Shown piece by piece: positions 8,523 through 15,830 of a stretch of 21,001 bases of DNA (position 1 is the first letter of the stretch; the number at the start of each line of letters is the position of its first letter). Below the pieces are notes generated by a model. That model did not search any database. It was not told the DNA's origin and worked only from the letters and a program-made list of their open reading frames with translations. A program made the translations under genes and the position numbers. Origin of the DNA: Porphyromonadaceae bacterium (GTDB lineage: Bacteria > Bacteroidota > Bacteroidia > Bacteroidales > CAMTPD01). Where the stretch lies: assembly GCA_003447595.1 (NCBI GenBank), contig DLYT01000144.1, positions 1 to 21,001 of the forward strand, in the 5' to 3' direction.

Positions 8523-8556
8523 CGACGAATGAGTATAAACTAAATAACAAATTGTT

Positions 8557-10623
8557 ATGATTACGAAAGAACTGATTAATCCTCAAAGCATTGTCATTGT
8601 AGGAGGTTCGAACAATATACATAAGCCAGGCGGACGTATCGTGCGCAATTTACTTGATGGAAAATACCAAGGCGACTTATATGTCGTGAATGCAAAAGAA
8701 ACCGATGTTCAAGGTATTAAATCATATCACTCAGTAGATGAAGTACCCGAAGTTGATATGGCCATTATTGCCATACCAAGTAAAGCTTGTCCGGAAGTTG
8801 TAGATCATTTGGCAAAAAATAAAGGAGTGAAAGCTTTTATCGTTATATCTGCTGGGTTTGGCGAAGAAACGAAGGAGGGTGGTGAGCTTGAAAAACGAAT
8901 GATTCAAAGTGCGACCGATGCAGGAGCATCTCTATTGGGACCAAACTGCATTGGTTTGATGAATACACATCATCATAGTGTATTTACACTTCCAATTCCA
9001 GAATTTCATCCGCAAGGAGTAGACTTTATATCTAGCTCGGGTGGGACAGCCTTATTTATCATCGAATCGGCCTTAACAAAGGGACTTCGTTTTGCGTCTG
9101 TTTGGTCAGTAGGAAATTCTTCACAAATAGGCGTAGAGGACATTCTAGAGCACATGGACAAGCATTTTGATCCTATTCAGGACTCAAAAATCAAGATGCT
9201 CTACATTGAAAGCATCAAAAATCCGGATAAACTATTGTTTCATGCCTCTTCTCTTATTCGCAAAGGCTGTAAAATTGCTGCGATTAAAGCCGGAAGCACT
9301 GACTCTGGCAAACGTGCGGCCTCCTCTCATACCGGAGCCATTGCTAGTTCAGATTCTGCTGTAGAAGCCCTATTCCGTAAAGCCGGAATTGTACGATGTT
9401 TTAGTCGTGAAGAACTCACAACTGTTGCAAGTATCTTTACGCTCAAAGATGTGAAAGGGAAAAACTGTGCAATCATTACACATGCGGGCGGACCAGCAGT
9501 GATGCTTGCCGACGCTTTATCGAAAGGAAGATTAAATGTACCGGCTCTCACAGGTCCGGTAGCTGATGAGTTGAAATCAAAATTACTACCCGGAGCAGCA
9601 GTTGGAAACCCGATTGATATCATCGGAACAGGAACTCCGGAACATCTTGCTACAGCAATTGATTATTGCGAACATAAGTTTGATGACGTTGATATGATGA
9701 TGGTTATCTTCGGGAGTCCCGGTCTTGTAAAGCTTTACGATACTTATGAAGTGTTGCATAAGAAGATGGAGAGCTGCTCGAAACCAATCTTTCCGATACT
9801 TCCTTCAATAGTAACAGCAGGCCCCGAGGTGAAAAGTTTTGTAAAGAAAGGCCATGTCAACTTCTCTGATGAGGTTACCTTAGGAACAGCTCTTGCACGA
9901 GTGATCAATACACCTTGTCCGGCAAGTTCAGATATTCAGTTATATGGTGTTGATGTACCAGAGATCAGGCGTATTATTGATCAGCTTCCTTCCGACGGAT
10001 ATTTAGCACCAGAGCATGTGCGTCAAGTACTTACTGCGGCTGGAGTTCCAATTGTAAAGGAATTCGTATCAGACAATAAGGATGAAATCTTAGCATTTGC
10101 CAAAGAAGTAGGTTACCCGGTTGTTGCCAAGGTAGTGGGGCCATTGCATAAATCAGATATTGGGGGAGTTTCTTTAAATATCAAGTATGAAGAACACCTG
10201 ATTCTTGAGTTTGAACGAATGATGAAGCTACCGGAAGTAACGGCTATTATGATACAACCAATGCTTAAAGGTACAGAGCTGTTTCTAGGAGCCAAATATG
10301 AAGAACGTTTCGGGCACGTAGTACTTTGCGGACTCGGAGGAATCTTTGTTGAAGTATTGAAGGATGTTTCATCCGGATTGGCGCCGATATCTCAAGATGA
10401 AGCCATTTCGATGATTCGTTCACTTCGCGGATATCCGATTTTGAAAGGAGTACGTGGTCAAAAGCCAATCGACGAATATCAATTTGCAAGTATTATTGTA
10501 AAACTCTCCACAGTGCTACGTTTTGCCAAAGAAATTAAAGAAATGGATATTAATCCATTGTTGGCGATAGACAAAGGAATAGTAGCTGTTGATGCACGTA
10601 TTCGCATCGAGAAAAATAGTTAA
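8557..10623 (+). CDS. Single-chain ADP-forming acyl-CoA (acetate-CoA) synthetase
   Basis: A 688-residue NDP-forming acyl-CoA synthetase, which interconverts acetyl-CoA (or a related acyl-CoA), ADP and phosphate with acetate, CoA and ATP. Domains in order: CoA-binding Rossmann (1-130, starting INPQSIVIVGGSNN), succinyl-CoA-ligase-like (150-290) with the phosphohistidine H258 in RAASSHTGAIASSD, a second ligase domain (300-455, with THAGGPAVMLAD), and an ATP-grasp domain (475-688) with HKSDIGGV (531-538) and CGLGGIFVEV (591-600). Alpha and beta parts, separate in some archaea, are fused here. It is monocistronic between its own promoter and terminator. The neighbouring tdh/kbl pair produces acetyl-CoA, so acetate formation with ATP gain is a plausible role; acyl specificity is not decided by sequence. 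Confidence 0.9.
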   Translation: MITKELINPQSIVIVGGSNNIHKPGGRIVRNLLDGKYQGDLYVVNAKETDVQGIKSYHSVDEVPEVDMAIIAIPSKACPEVVDHLAKNKGVKAFIVISAGFGEETKEGGELEKRMIQSATDAGASLLGPNCIGLMNTHHHSVFTLPIPEFHPQGVDFISSSGGTALFIIESALTKGLRFASVWSVGNSSQIGVEDILEHMDKHFDPIQDSKIKMLYIESIKNPDKLLFHASSLIRKGCKIAAIKAGSTDSGKRAASSHTGAIASSDSAVEALFRKAGIVRCFSREELTTVASIFTLKDVKGKNCAIITHAGGPAVMLADALSKGRLNVPALTGPVADELKSKLLPGAAVGNPIDIIGTGTPEHLATAIDYCEHKFDDVDMMMVIFGSPGLVKLYDTYEVLHKKMESCSKPIFPILPSIVTAGPEVKSFVKKGHVNFSDEVTLGTALARVINTPCPASSDIQLYGVDVPEIRRIIDQLPSDGYLAPEHVRQVLTAAGVPIVKEFVSDNKDEILAFAKEVGYPVVAKVVGPLHKSDIGGVSLNIKYEEHLILEFERMMKLPEVTAIMIQPMLKGTELFLGAKYEERFGHVVLCGLGGIFVEVLKDVSSGLAPISQDEAISMIRSLRGYPILKGVRGQKPIDEYQFASIIVKLSTVLRFAKEIKEMDINPLLAIDKGIVAVDARIRIEKNS

Positions 10624-10662
10624 TTACACAATTAGCATAAAGAATAATATACTGAGATAAAT

Positions 10663-10703
10663 AAAGGACATTGTTTTCATGTAAAGTGGGAGCAATGTCC
10701 TTT
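10663..10703 (+). terminator. Terminator of the acyl-CoA synthetase gene
   Basis: AAAGGACATTG (10663-10673) pairs perfectly with CAATGTCCTTT (10693-10703), 40 bases after the stop codon, followed by a T-rich run interrupted by one C. Confidence 0.85.
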
Positions 10704-10873
10704 TCTTTTTTTTACAGAATTGAACATTTCCTTTTGTATAGTTTACTTTATTCATAGAATAAGATCTAGATCTAACTTTCAATGCAGCACGGAATATTTG
10801 TATTATCTTTTGATTTGACTCAAAGAACGATTTATGTAGTATAATGTGGAATCTATGCGAAATATAAACTCTC

Positions 10874-10929
10874 TGAGAATTGAATAAAAGCAGCGCGCCT
10901 TTACATTGGTAGGGAATATTTAATTCTCA
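10874..10929. repeat. Inverted repeat TGAGAATT(G/A)AATA, also present at 30-45
   Basis: The 13-base arm at 10874-10886 and its reverse complement at 10917-10929 differ at one base. The right arm extends to a 16-base word (10914-10929) whose complement, TGAGAATTAAATATTC, occurs exactly at 30-45 of this window. The 30 bases between the arms include TTACATTGGTAGGG, which echoes the TTACA and TAGGG words upstream of the XRE regulator. Function unknown. Confidence 0.45.
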
Positions 10930-11174
10930 CGAAGTTTACAAAGCATATATTTTCTGCTTAAAACAAGTATTTATTACTTCTTAGATCGTAATCGAGTTGA
11001 AGACATTTATGCTTTCTCTAAAAGAGGAATAGGAACTGTCTTTGTTGACTCTGAGTTGTTTATTCAGTTATTTAAATATCCTACTTAACATAATATCAAT
11101 TATAGTTTAAACGAAGACTGTTTATAAAGATACTAAAAATTAGACTCAAAGTCAAGTAAATCAGTTAAAAAAAG

Positions 11175-11208
11175 AAAGGCATACGATAAATACTTACCGC
11201 ATGCCTTT
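11175..11208 (-). terminator. tdh terminator
   Basis: AAAGGCAT (11175-11182) and ATGCCTTT (11201-11208) form a perfect 8-bp stem. On the minus strand it follows the tdh stop by about 25 bases and runs into a CTTTTTTT tract. Confidence 0.8.
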
Positions 11209-11233
11209 TGTATATCTTGTTCGAAAATAAATC

Positions 11234-12190
11234 TTATTTGTTGAAACGTTTCTTCAAGATATCAATCATATCAACTGTCATTGATTCTAGATTGTAGTTT
11301 GGAGACCAACCCCATTCTTTACGTGCACAAGAGTCATCCAAAGAGTTTGGCCATGAATCTGCAATACGTTGACGAAGTGGATCTACTTGATATTCAATTG
11401 TAAAATCAGGAATATGCTTTTTGATTTCTGCAGCAATCTGCTCTGGAGTGAAACTCATTGAAGTTACATTGAATGAGTTGCGGTGCTCTAGTTTAGTTGG
11501 ATCTGCTTCCATCAAGTCGATCGCAGCATTCAAAGCATCAGGCATATACATCATATCCATATAAGTGCCTTCCGCAATTGGACAAACAAATTTACCTGTT
11601 TGCACAGCTTGATAATAAATATCAACAGCATAGTCTGTTGTACCACCACCCGGAGGTGTTACATTGGAAATAATTCCAGGGAAACGTACCGAACGAGTAT
11701 CTACTCCAAAACGTAAATTGTAGTAGTCACTTAAAAGTTCGCCAGATACTTTTGTTACGCCGTACATTGTACGTGGACGCTGAATAGTGTCCTGAGGTGT
11801 ATTGTCTTTAGGAGTACCAGGACCGAATACACCAATAGAACTTGGTGTAAATACAGCGCAGTTTTCTTCTCTTGCTACTTCAAGCACGTTAAATAAACCA
11901 CCCATACCGATTTTCCAAGCCAATTGAGGCTTCGCCTCTCCCACTGCCGACAATAACGCTGCAAGATTGTAGATTGTATCTACATCGTATTTCTTCACAA
12001 CATCAGCAATTTGTTGAGCGTTTGTTACGTCAACAATCTCAGCAGGTCCCGATTCCAAAAGCTCGCGAGTAGGCTCAGCTCCAGGAATATAACCTGCTAC
12101 TACTTGACCATTTGGGTAGCGTTTTCTTAACTCTTGAGTTAGTTCAGAACCGATTTGTCCCGTGGATCCAATAATCAATACGTTTTTCAT
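11234..12190 (-). CDS. tdh: NAD-dependent L-threonine 3-dehydrogenase, SDR type
   Basis: A 318-residue extended short-chain dehydrogenase with the nucleotide loop GSTGQIG (8-14) and the catalytic Y143-x3-K147 in MYGVTK. Sequence features (LIIGSTGQIGSEL start, TPSSIGVFGPGTP, RFPGIISNVTPPGGGTTDYAVDIY in pieces, and MDMMYMPDALNA) match the SDR-type L-threonine dehydrogenases known from Flavobacterium and Cupriavidus rather than sugar epimerases. It would oxidise L-threonine to 2-amino-3-oxobutyrate in the cytoplasm. The divergent neighbour is kbl, the enzyme for the next step, which strengthens the call. It has a clear promoter and its own terminator. General annotation as NAD-dependent epimerase is the main alternative. 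Confidence 0.9.
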   Translation of the reverse strand: MKNVLIIGSTGQIGSELTQELRKRYPNGQVVAGYIPGAEPTRELLESGPAEIVDVTNAQQIADVVKKYDVDTIYNLAALLSAVGEAKPQLAWKIGMGGLFNVLEVAREENCAVFTPSSIGVFGPGTPKDNTPQDTIQRPRTMYGVTKVSGELLSDYYNLRFGVDTRSVRFPGIISNVTPPGGGTTDYAVDIYYQAVQTGKFVCPIAEGTYMDMMYMPDALNAAIDLMEADPTKLEHRNSFNVTSMSFTPEQIAAEIKKHIPDFTIEYQVDPLRQRIADSWPNSLDDSCARKEWGWSPNYNLESMTVDMIDILKKRFNK

Positions 12191-12217
12191 AATAAAATAT
12201 GTTTGCTATTTTTGCTG

Positions 12218-12250
12218 CAAATGTATATAGTTTCGTCGATTAATCTCAAA
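12218..12250 (-). promoter_or_regulatory. tdh promoter
   Basis: On the minus strand TTTG (12247-12250) is followed 21 bases later by TACATTTG (12218-12225), an exact match to the Bacteroidetes -33/-7 pattern. It lies 27 bases before the tdh ATG. Confidence 0.75.
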
Positions 12251-12260
12251 AAAAGAGATT
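12242..12260. promoter_or_regulatory. Small inverted repeat over the tdh -33 box
   Basis: AATCTC (12242-12247) and GAGATT (12255-12260) pair around an A7 loop, and the left arm touches the tdh -33 element. It sits between the divergent tdh and kbl genes and could be an operator controlling both. The short length makes chance possible. Confidence 0.3.
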
Positions 12261-12354
12261 TATTTTCGCAATAAATTAAAAAAAAGTTAGAAATTTGTCG
12301 TGCATTAAAAAGGTTAATAGCCCCGATGTATTATATAAATAATATCAATTAAGT

Positions 12355-13545
12355 ATGTACGGTAAAATTAAAGAACACTTACAAAATGAGTTAGCTGAAA
12401 TTAAATCAGCTGGTCTTTACAAACAAGAGCGTATTATCATTACGCCACAGAACGCAGACATTAAAGTTAACAACGGTCAAGACGTTCTTAACTTTTGTGC
12501 AAACAACTATCTTGGGCTATCAGATCACCCACGTTTGATCAAAGCTGCAAAAGAAGCAATGGATACACACGGCTTTGGTATGTCATCTGTTCGCTTTATT
12601 TGCGGAACACAAGATATTCACAAAGAACTAGAGGCTGCAATCTCTAAATACTTCAAGACTGAAGATACAATTCTATACGCTGCATGTTTCGATGCAAATG
12701 GTGGTGTATTCGAACCATTGTTTACTGAAGAAGATGCAATCATCTCCGATTCTTTGAACCACGCTTCTATCATCGACGGTGTACGTCTATGTAAAGCAAA
12801 GAGATACCGTTATGCAAATGCAGACATGGCAGACCTTGAAAGATGTCTTCAAGAAGCACAAGCACAACGTTTCCGCATTATCGTAACAGATGGTGTATTC
12901 TCTATGGACGGAAATGTTGCACCAATGGACAAAATTTGCGAACTTGCAGACAAATACGACGCAATGGTAATGGTAGACGAATGTCACTCTGCCGGTGTTG
13001 TAGGTAAAACAGGTCGTGGCGTAAGCGAACTATTCAATGTATACGGAAAGATCGACATCTATACAGGAACATTAGGTAAAGCATTTGGTGGTGGTATTGG
13101 TGGTTTCACTACAGGTAAAAAAGAAATCATCGACATCCTACGTCAACGTTCTCGCCCATATTTGTTCTCAAATTCAATTCCACCAGCAGTAGTTGGCGCA
13201 GGATTGGAAGTATTCAAAATGTTGGATGAATCAGACGAACTACACGATACATTGAGCGCAAACGTAACATACTTCAGAGAGAAAATGGTTGCAGCAGGTT
13301 TCGATATCAAACCTACACAATCAGCTATCTGTGCAGTAATGCTTTACGACGCAAAACTATCACAAGAATTTGCAGCAAAACTATTGGAAGAGGGTATTTA
13401 TGTTACAGGTTTCTACTATCCTGTAGTACCGAAAGGACAAGCACGTATCCGCGTTCAATTGTCGGCTGCTCACAAACCAGAGCATTTAGACAAAGCTATT
13501 GCCGCATTTATCAAAGTAGGCAAAGAGCTTGGTGTAATTAAATAA
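12355..13545 (+). CDS. kbl: Glycine C-acetyltransferase (2-amino-3-ketobutyrate CoA ligase)
   Basis: Kbl (396 residues) is a PLP enzyme of the alpha-oxoamine synthase family. It cleaves 2-amino-3-oxobutyrate with CoA to glycine and acetyl-CoA, completing threonine breakdown begun by Tdh. The PLP lysine is K242 in TGTLGKAFGGG; DECHSAG (208-214) holds the PLP-stacking and pyridine-nitrogen residues; NFCANNYLGLSDHPR opens the fold. Length matches the E. coli enzyme closely, so serine palmitoyltransferase or BioF/HemA are less likely, and the divergent tdh supports Kbl. Codon use is regular and A-ending, as in a well-expressed gene. The weak candidate -7 sequence GAAATTTG near 12290 is not convincing. 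The next gene starts 6 bases after the stop. Confidence 0.95.
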   Translation: MYGKIKEHLQNELAEIKSAGLYKQERIIITPQNADIKVNNGQDVLNFCANNYLGLSDHPRLIKAAKEAMDTHGFGMSSVRFICGTQDIHKELEAAISKYFKTEDTILYAACFDANGGVFEPLFTEEDAIISDSLNHASIIDGVRLCKAKRYRYANADMADLERCLQEAQAQRFRIIVTDGVFSMDGNVAPMDKICELADKYDAMVMVDECHSAGVVGKTGRGVSELFNVYGKIDIYTGTLGKAFGGGIGGFTTGKKEIIDILRQRSRPYLFSNSIPPAVVGAGLEVFKMLDESDELHDTLSANVTYFREKMVAAGFDIKPTQSAICAVMLYDAKLSQEFAAKLLEEGIYVTGFYYPVVPKGQARIRVQLSAAHKPEHLDKAIAAFIKVGKELGVIK

Positions 13546-13551
13546 TTTCGT

Positions 13552-14397
13552 ATGATAAAGGATTTAAGAGAAGCAGGTAAAAAGATAAAAGAGAAATCGT
13601 ATGCACGTATTCAGAGACATCTGGCATCAAAACTATTCTATCGCTTTGAGATTGTTTTGATATTAGGCTCTATTGCCTCTGTCATACTCTTATCGTTTGA
13701 GCAGTTGGAGACTTGGCGTTTCAACCTTTTCCTTTTTACTTTCTTCTCAGCCTTTATTTTCACAATAGAATATTGCATGAGGATCGTATCAGCTCCGGCT
13801 GTTTATCCTCATTTAGCTAGCTGGAAAGCGAGATTAAAGTATGTATTCTCGTTTTTCGGCTTTATTGATTTCATGGCTATCATGCCATACGTCTTGGTAT
13901 TTTGGTTTTGGGATACGCCTCTGGTGAATATGATTGCAATATCCCATATATTGATCATATTCAAGCTTGTACGCTATTCGAAATCATTTAAGATGCTAGC
14001 GCACGTATTCGCTTCTGTTCGTTATGAACTAACAGCAGCTTTTGCGGCCGGCGGAATATTCGTATGCTTTGCAGCAATGCTTATGTATTATATCGAAAGA
14101 GCTGCGCAACCGGAAGTCTTTCGCAACATTGGTGATGGATTCTGGTGGGCTATCATAACCTTTTCTACGGTAGGTTACGGAGATATCTATCCGGTTACTG
14201 CATTGGGAAAAGTCTTGGCAGGCATGCTCAGTATGGTAGGTATCGGGATGATTGCTTTGCCAACCGGTTTGATAAGTTCGGCGTTTTTGAACAAACTTCA
14301 AGAGCAGCGTATGCATAGAAATCAGCACGAACACTGCGGAAAAAGATGTCCTCACTGCGGAAGTATACTATCTGATGAATCTGACCACAATCAATGA
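13552..14397 (+). CDS. Six-helix voltage-gated-type K+ channel with Cys/His tail
   Basis: A 281-residue inner membrane channel subunit. Hydrophobic helices lie at about 32-50, 57-78, 99-120, 125-145, 160-182 and 218-245; the selectivity filter TVGYGD is at 206-211, so K+ is the expected ion. The fourth helix (LIIFKLVRYSKSFKML) has few basic residues at three-residue spacing, so voltage sensing may be weak. The cytoplasmic tail has H255, H259, H261, C262, C266, H268 and C269 in a CGKRCPHCGS setting, which resembles a small metal-binding knuckle. It begins 6 bases after kbl and is followed 21 bases later by the PHP gene, so it is almost certainly cotranscribed with both. The gating signal is unknown. 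Confidence 0.9.
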   Translation: MIKDLREAGKKIKEKSYARIQRHLASKLFYRFEIVLILGSIASVILLSFEQLETWRFNLFLFTFFSAFIFTIEYCMRIVSAPAVYPHLASWKARLKYVFSFFGFIDFMAIMPYVLVFWFWDTPLVNMIAISHILIIFKLVRYSKSFKMLAHVFASVRYELTAAFAAGGIFVCFAAMLMYYIERAAQPEVFRNIGDGFWWAIITFSTVGYGDIYPVTALGKVLAGMLSMVGIGMIALPTGLISSAFLNKLQEQRMHRNQHEHCGKRCPHCGSILSDESDHNQ

Positions 14398-14418
14398 TAA
14401 TGACAAGATATTGAAATA

Positions 14419-15261
14419 ATGCAAGATTCAAATTTTCACAGCCATTGCACCTATTGCGACGGACATGCAGAAGCCGAGGCTTTTGTAAAAAGTGCGATTG
14501 ACAAACAATTCAGAGCTTACGGATTTAGCTCGCACTCCCCTCTTCCATTTCGTACCATCTGGAATATGAATGCAGAAGACATGGATACCTATATCAAGGA
14601 AGTAAATGACCTCAAACACAAATATGCGAACGAGATCGAAGTCTATTGCGGACTAGAGATCGACTACTTATCTGATCAATACAATGCATCATCTGCATAT
14701 TTTACCTCTTTGCCGTTGGATTATCGCATCGGATCACTCCATTTTATGACACAAGACACAGCTTATAAGCAGTTGGTTTGTATCGATGGACCGTTCTCTG
14801 AATTTAAGCAAAATGTAGATGAATACTACGGCGGAGACGTACACGCCTTAATCAAACACTACTATGAGTCGATGTCGAAAATGGTAGAAGCAGGATGCTT
14901 CGACTTTGTAGGGCATCTAGACAAAATCTATATGAATGCATCCGGTTATCAAGAGTTTGATGTAACGGCAAAGCAATATACCTCACAAGTAACCGACCTG
15001 CTACATTTGATCAAAGAGAAGAATCAAATGATCGAGATCAATACAAAAGTTCTCAATAAGAAAGCGATGCTTTTCCCACATCAGCAGTTTTTCGACACAA
15101 TCAAGCAACTAGAGATTCCGTTGATGGTAAACTCTGACAGCCATTACCCCGAGCTGGTAAATGACGGACGTGCCCAAGTATTGCAACTACTCAAAGAAGC
15201 CGGAATCAATACAACCGTGGAGCTTTCGCAAGGCGAATGGAAAGAATTCGAGATTAAATAA
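14419..15261 (+). CDS. PHP-family histidinol-phosphatase-like phosphoesterase
   Basis: A 280-residue cytoplasmic metal-dependent phosphatase of the PHP superfamily. Metal ligands are in place: H7 and H9 (NFHSHCTYCDG), H39 (SSHSP), E80 (GLEID), H108 (GSLHF), H166 (DFVGHLD) and D240/H242 (NSDSHYP). This pattern fits the HisK/HisJ-type histidinol phosphatase that makes histidinol in histidine synthesis. However, no other his gene is nearby and the gene sits in a run with kbl, a K+ channel and mscL, so another phosphoester substrate is possible. The ATG at 14419 places the first metal-binding histidines at the normal distance from the N terminus. Confidence 0.85.
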   Translation: MQDSNFHSHCTYCDGHAEAEAFVKSAIDKQFRAYGFSSHSPLPFRTIWNMNAEDMDTYIKEVNDLKHKYANEIEVYCGLEIDYLSDQYNASSAYFTSLPLDYRIGSLHFMTQDTAYKQLVCIDGPFSEFKQNVDEYYGGDVHALIKHYYESMSKMVEAGCFDFVGHLDKIYMNASGYQEFDVTAKQYTSQVTDLLHLIKEKNQMIEINTKVLNKKAMLFPHQQFFDTIKQLEIPLMVNSDSHYPELVNDGRAQVLQLLKEAGINTTVELSQGEWKEFEIK

Positions 15262-15314
15262 GCAACAAACGCCCCATCTTCTTTGTTCTATTTCTATAAA
15301 TTAAGACAAAGAAT

Positions 15315-15752
15315 ATGAGTTTCTTATCCGAATTCAAACAGTTTGTAATGCGCGGCAACGTAGTCGACTTGGCAGTGGCAGTAGTTGTTGGCGGTGCATT
15401 TGGCAAGATTGTAAGTTCGCTGGTTAGCGATATCATTATGCCTCCAATCGGACTTCTATTGGGTGGTGTATCGTTTTCAAATCTTCAGATCGTATTAAAG
15501 CATGCGGTAATGGAAGGCGATAAGGTTGTACACGAAGCAGTAGCCATTCGTTATGGTACGTTTCTAGAAACAATTATCGACTTTACTATCATTGCCTTTG
15601 CGATCTTCTCTGTTATCAAAGCGATGACTGTATTTAAGAAAAAGCAAGAAGCTGCACCAGCACCACCTCCTGCTCCTACAAAAGAAGAAATTCTTCTTAC
15701 CGAGATACGTGATATCTTGAAAAGTGAACAAGAAAACAATGCTAAGAAATAA
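15315..15752 (+). CDS. mscL: Large-conductance mechanosensitive channel
   Basis: MscL (145 residues) is a homopentameric inner membrane pore that opens under membrane tension and releases solutes on osmotic downshock. The N-terminal amphipathic segment [18 protein letters not shown] leads into helix 1 (about 14-45, with the gate-lining [16 protein letters not shown]). A periplasmic loop follows, then helix 2 (about 80-106). A proline-rich linker (APAPPPAPT) joins the conserved C-terminal helix [14 protein letters not shown]. Length is typical. It starts 53 bases after the PHP gene with no clear promoter between, so it may be the last gene of the kbl run, which ends at a strong hairpin. Confidence 0.95.
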   Translation: MSFLSEFKQFVMRGNVVDLAVAVVVGGAFGKIVSSLVSDIIMPPIGLLLGGVSFSNLQIVLKHAVMEGDKVVHEAVAIRYGTFLETIIDFTIIAFAIFSVIKAMTVFKKKQEAAPAPPPAPTKEEILLTEIRDILKSEQENNAKK

Positions 15753-15779
15753 TACGCATTACTTTTGAGTAAAATAAGA

Positions 15780-15824
15780 AAGCCTTCAAATTGTGTGTAA
15801 TCTATCAACACGATTTGAAGGCTT
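15780..15824. terminator. Bidirectional terminator between mscL and ndh
   Basis: Arms 15780-15796 and 15808-15824 pair over 17 bases with a single mismatch (a wobble pair) and an 11-base loop. It lies 28 bases after mscL and 7 bases beyond the end of the converging ndh, with T-rich sequence on the plus-strand side. Confidence 0.85.
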
Positions 15825-15830
15825 ATCCTT

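Larger units (their letters stand above)
8252..8556. other. Gap between dnaB and acyl-CoA synthetase
   Basis: About 305 bases without a gene. It holds the dnaB terminator hairpin (8305-8358) and the promoter of the next gene (8494-8522). Nothing else was seen in the 130 bases between them, which are AT-rich. Confidence 0.6.
10624..11233. other. 610-base gap with inverted repeats and a possible gene relic
   Basis: No intact gene. It contains a terminator at each end (10663-10703 and 11175-11208), a 12-base palindrome AGATCTAGATCT (10762-10773), an inverted repeat (10874-10929), and an open stretch on the plus strand, 10924-11088, of 54 codons with no usual start codon. That stretch ends in a TAA and reads in part DRNRVEDIYAFSKRGIG, which looks protein-like, but I do not recognise it. 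It could be the tail of a decayed gene or chance. Confidence 0.4.

Noticed and set aside
10762..10773. AGATCTAGATCT palindrome as an operator
   Set aside because: It is far from any gene start, being between two gene ends, so no regulatory role is supported.
11234..12190. Sugar-nucleotide epimerase call for tdh
   Set aside because: The SDR threonine dehydrogenase features and the divergent kbl fit better than an epimerase, and no sugar genes are nearby.
12191..12354. Riboswitch (glycine or threonine-related) between tdh and kbl
   Set aside because: I see no conserved aptamer core or long leader; the tdh leader is under 30 bases and the kbl side is A-rich and unstructured.
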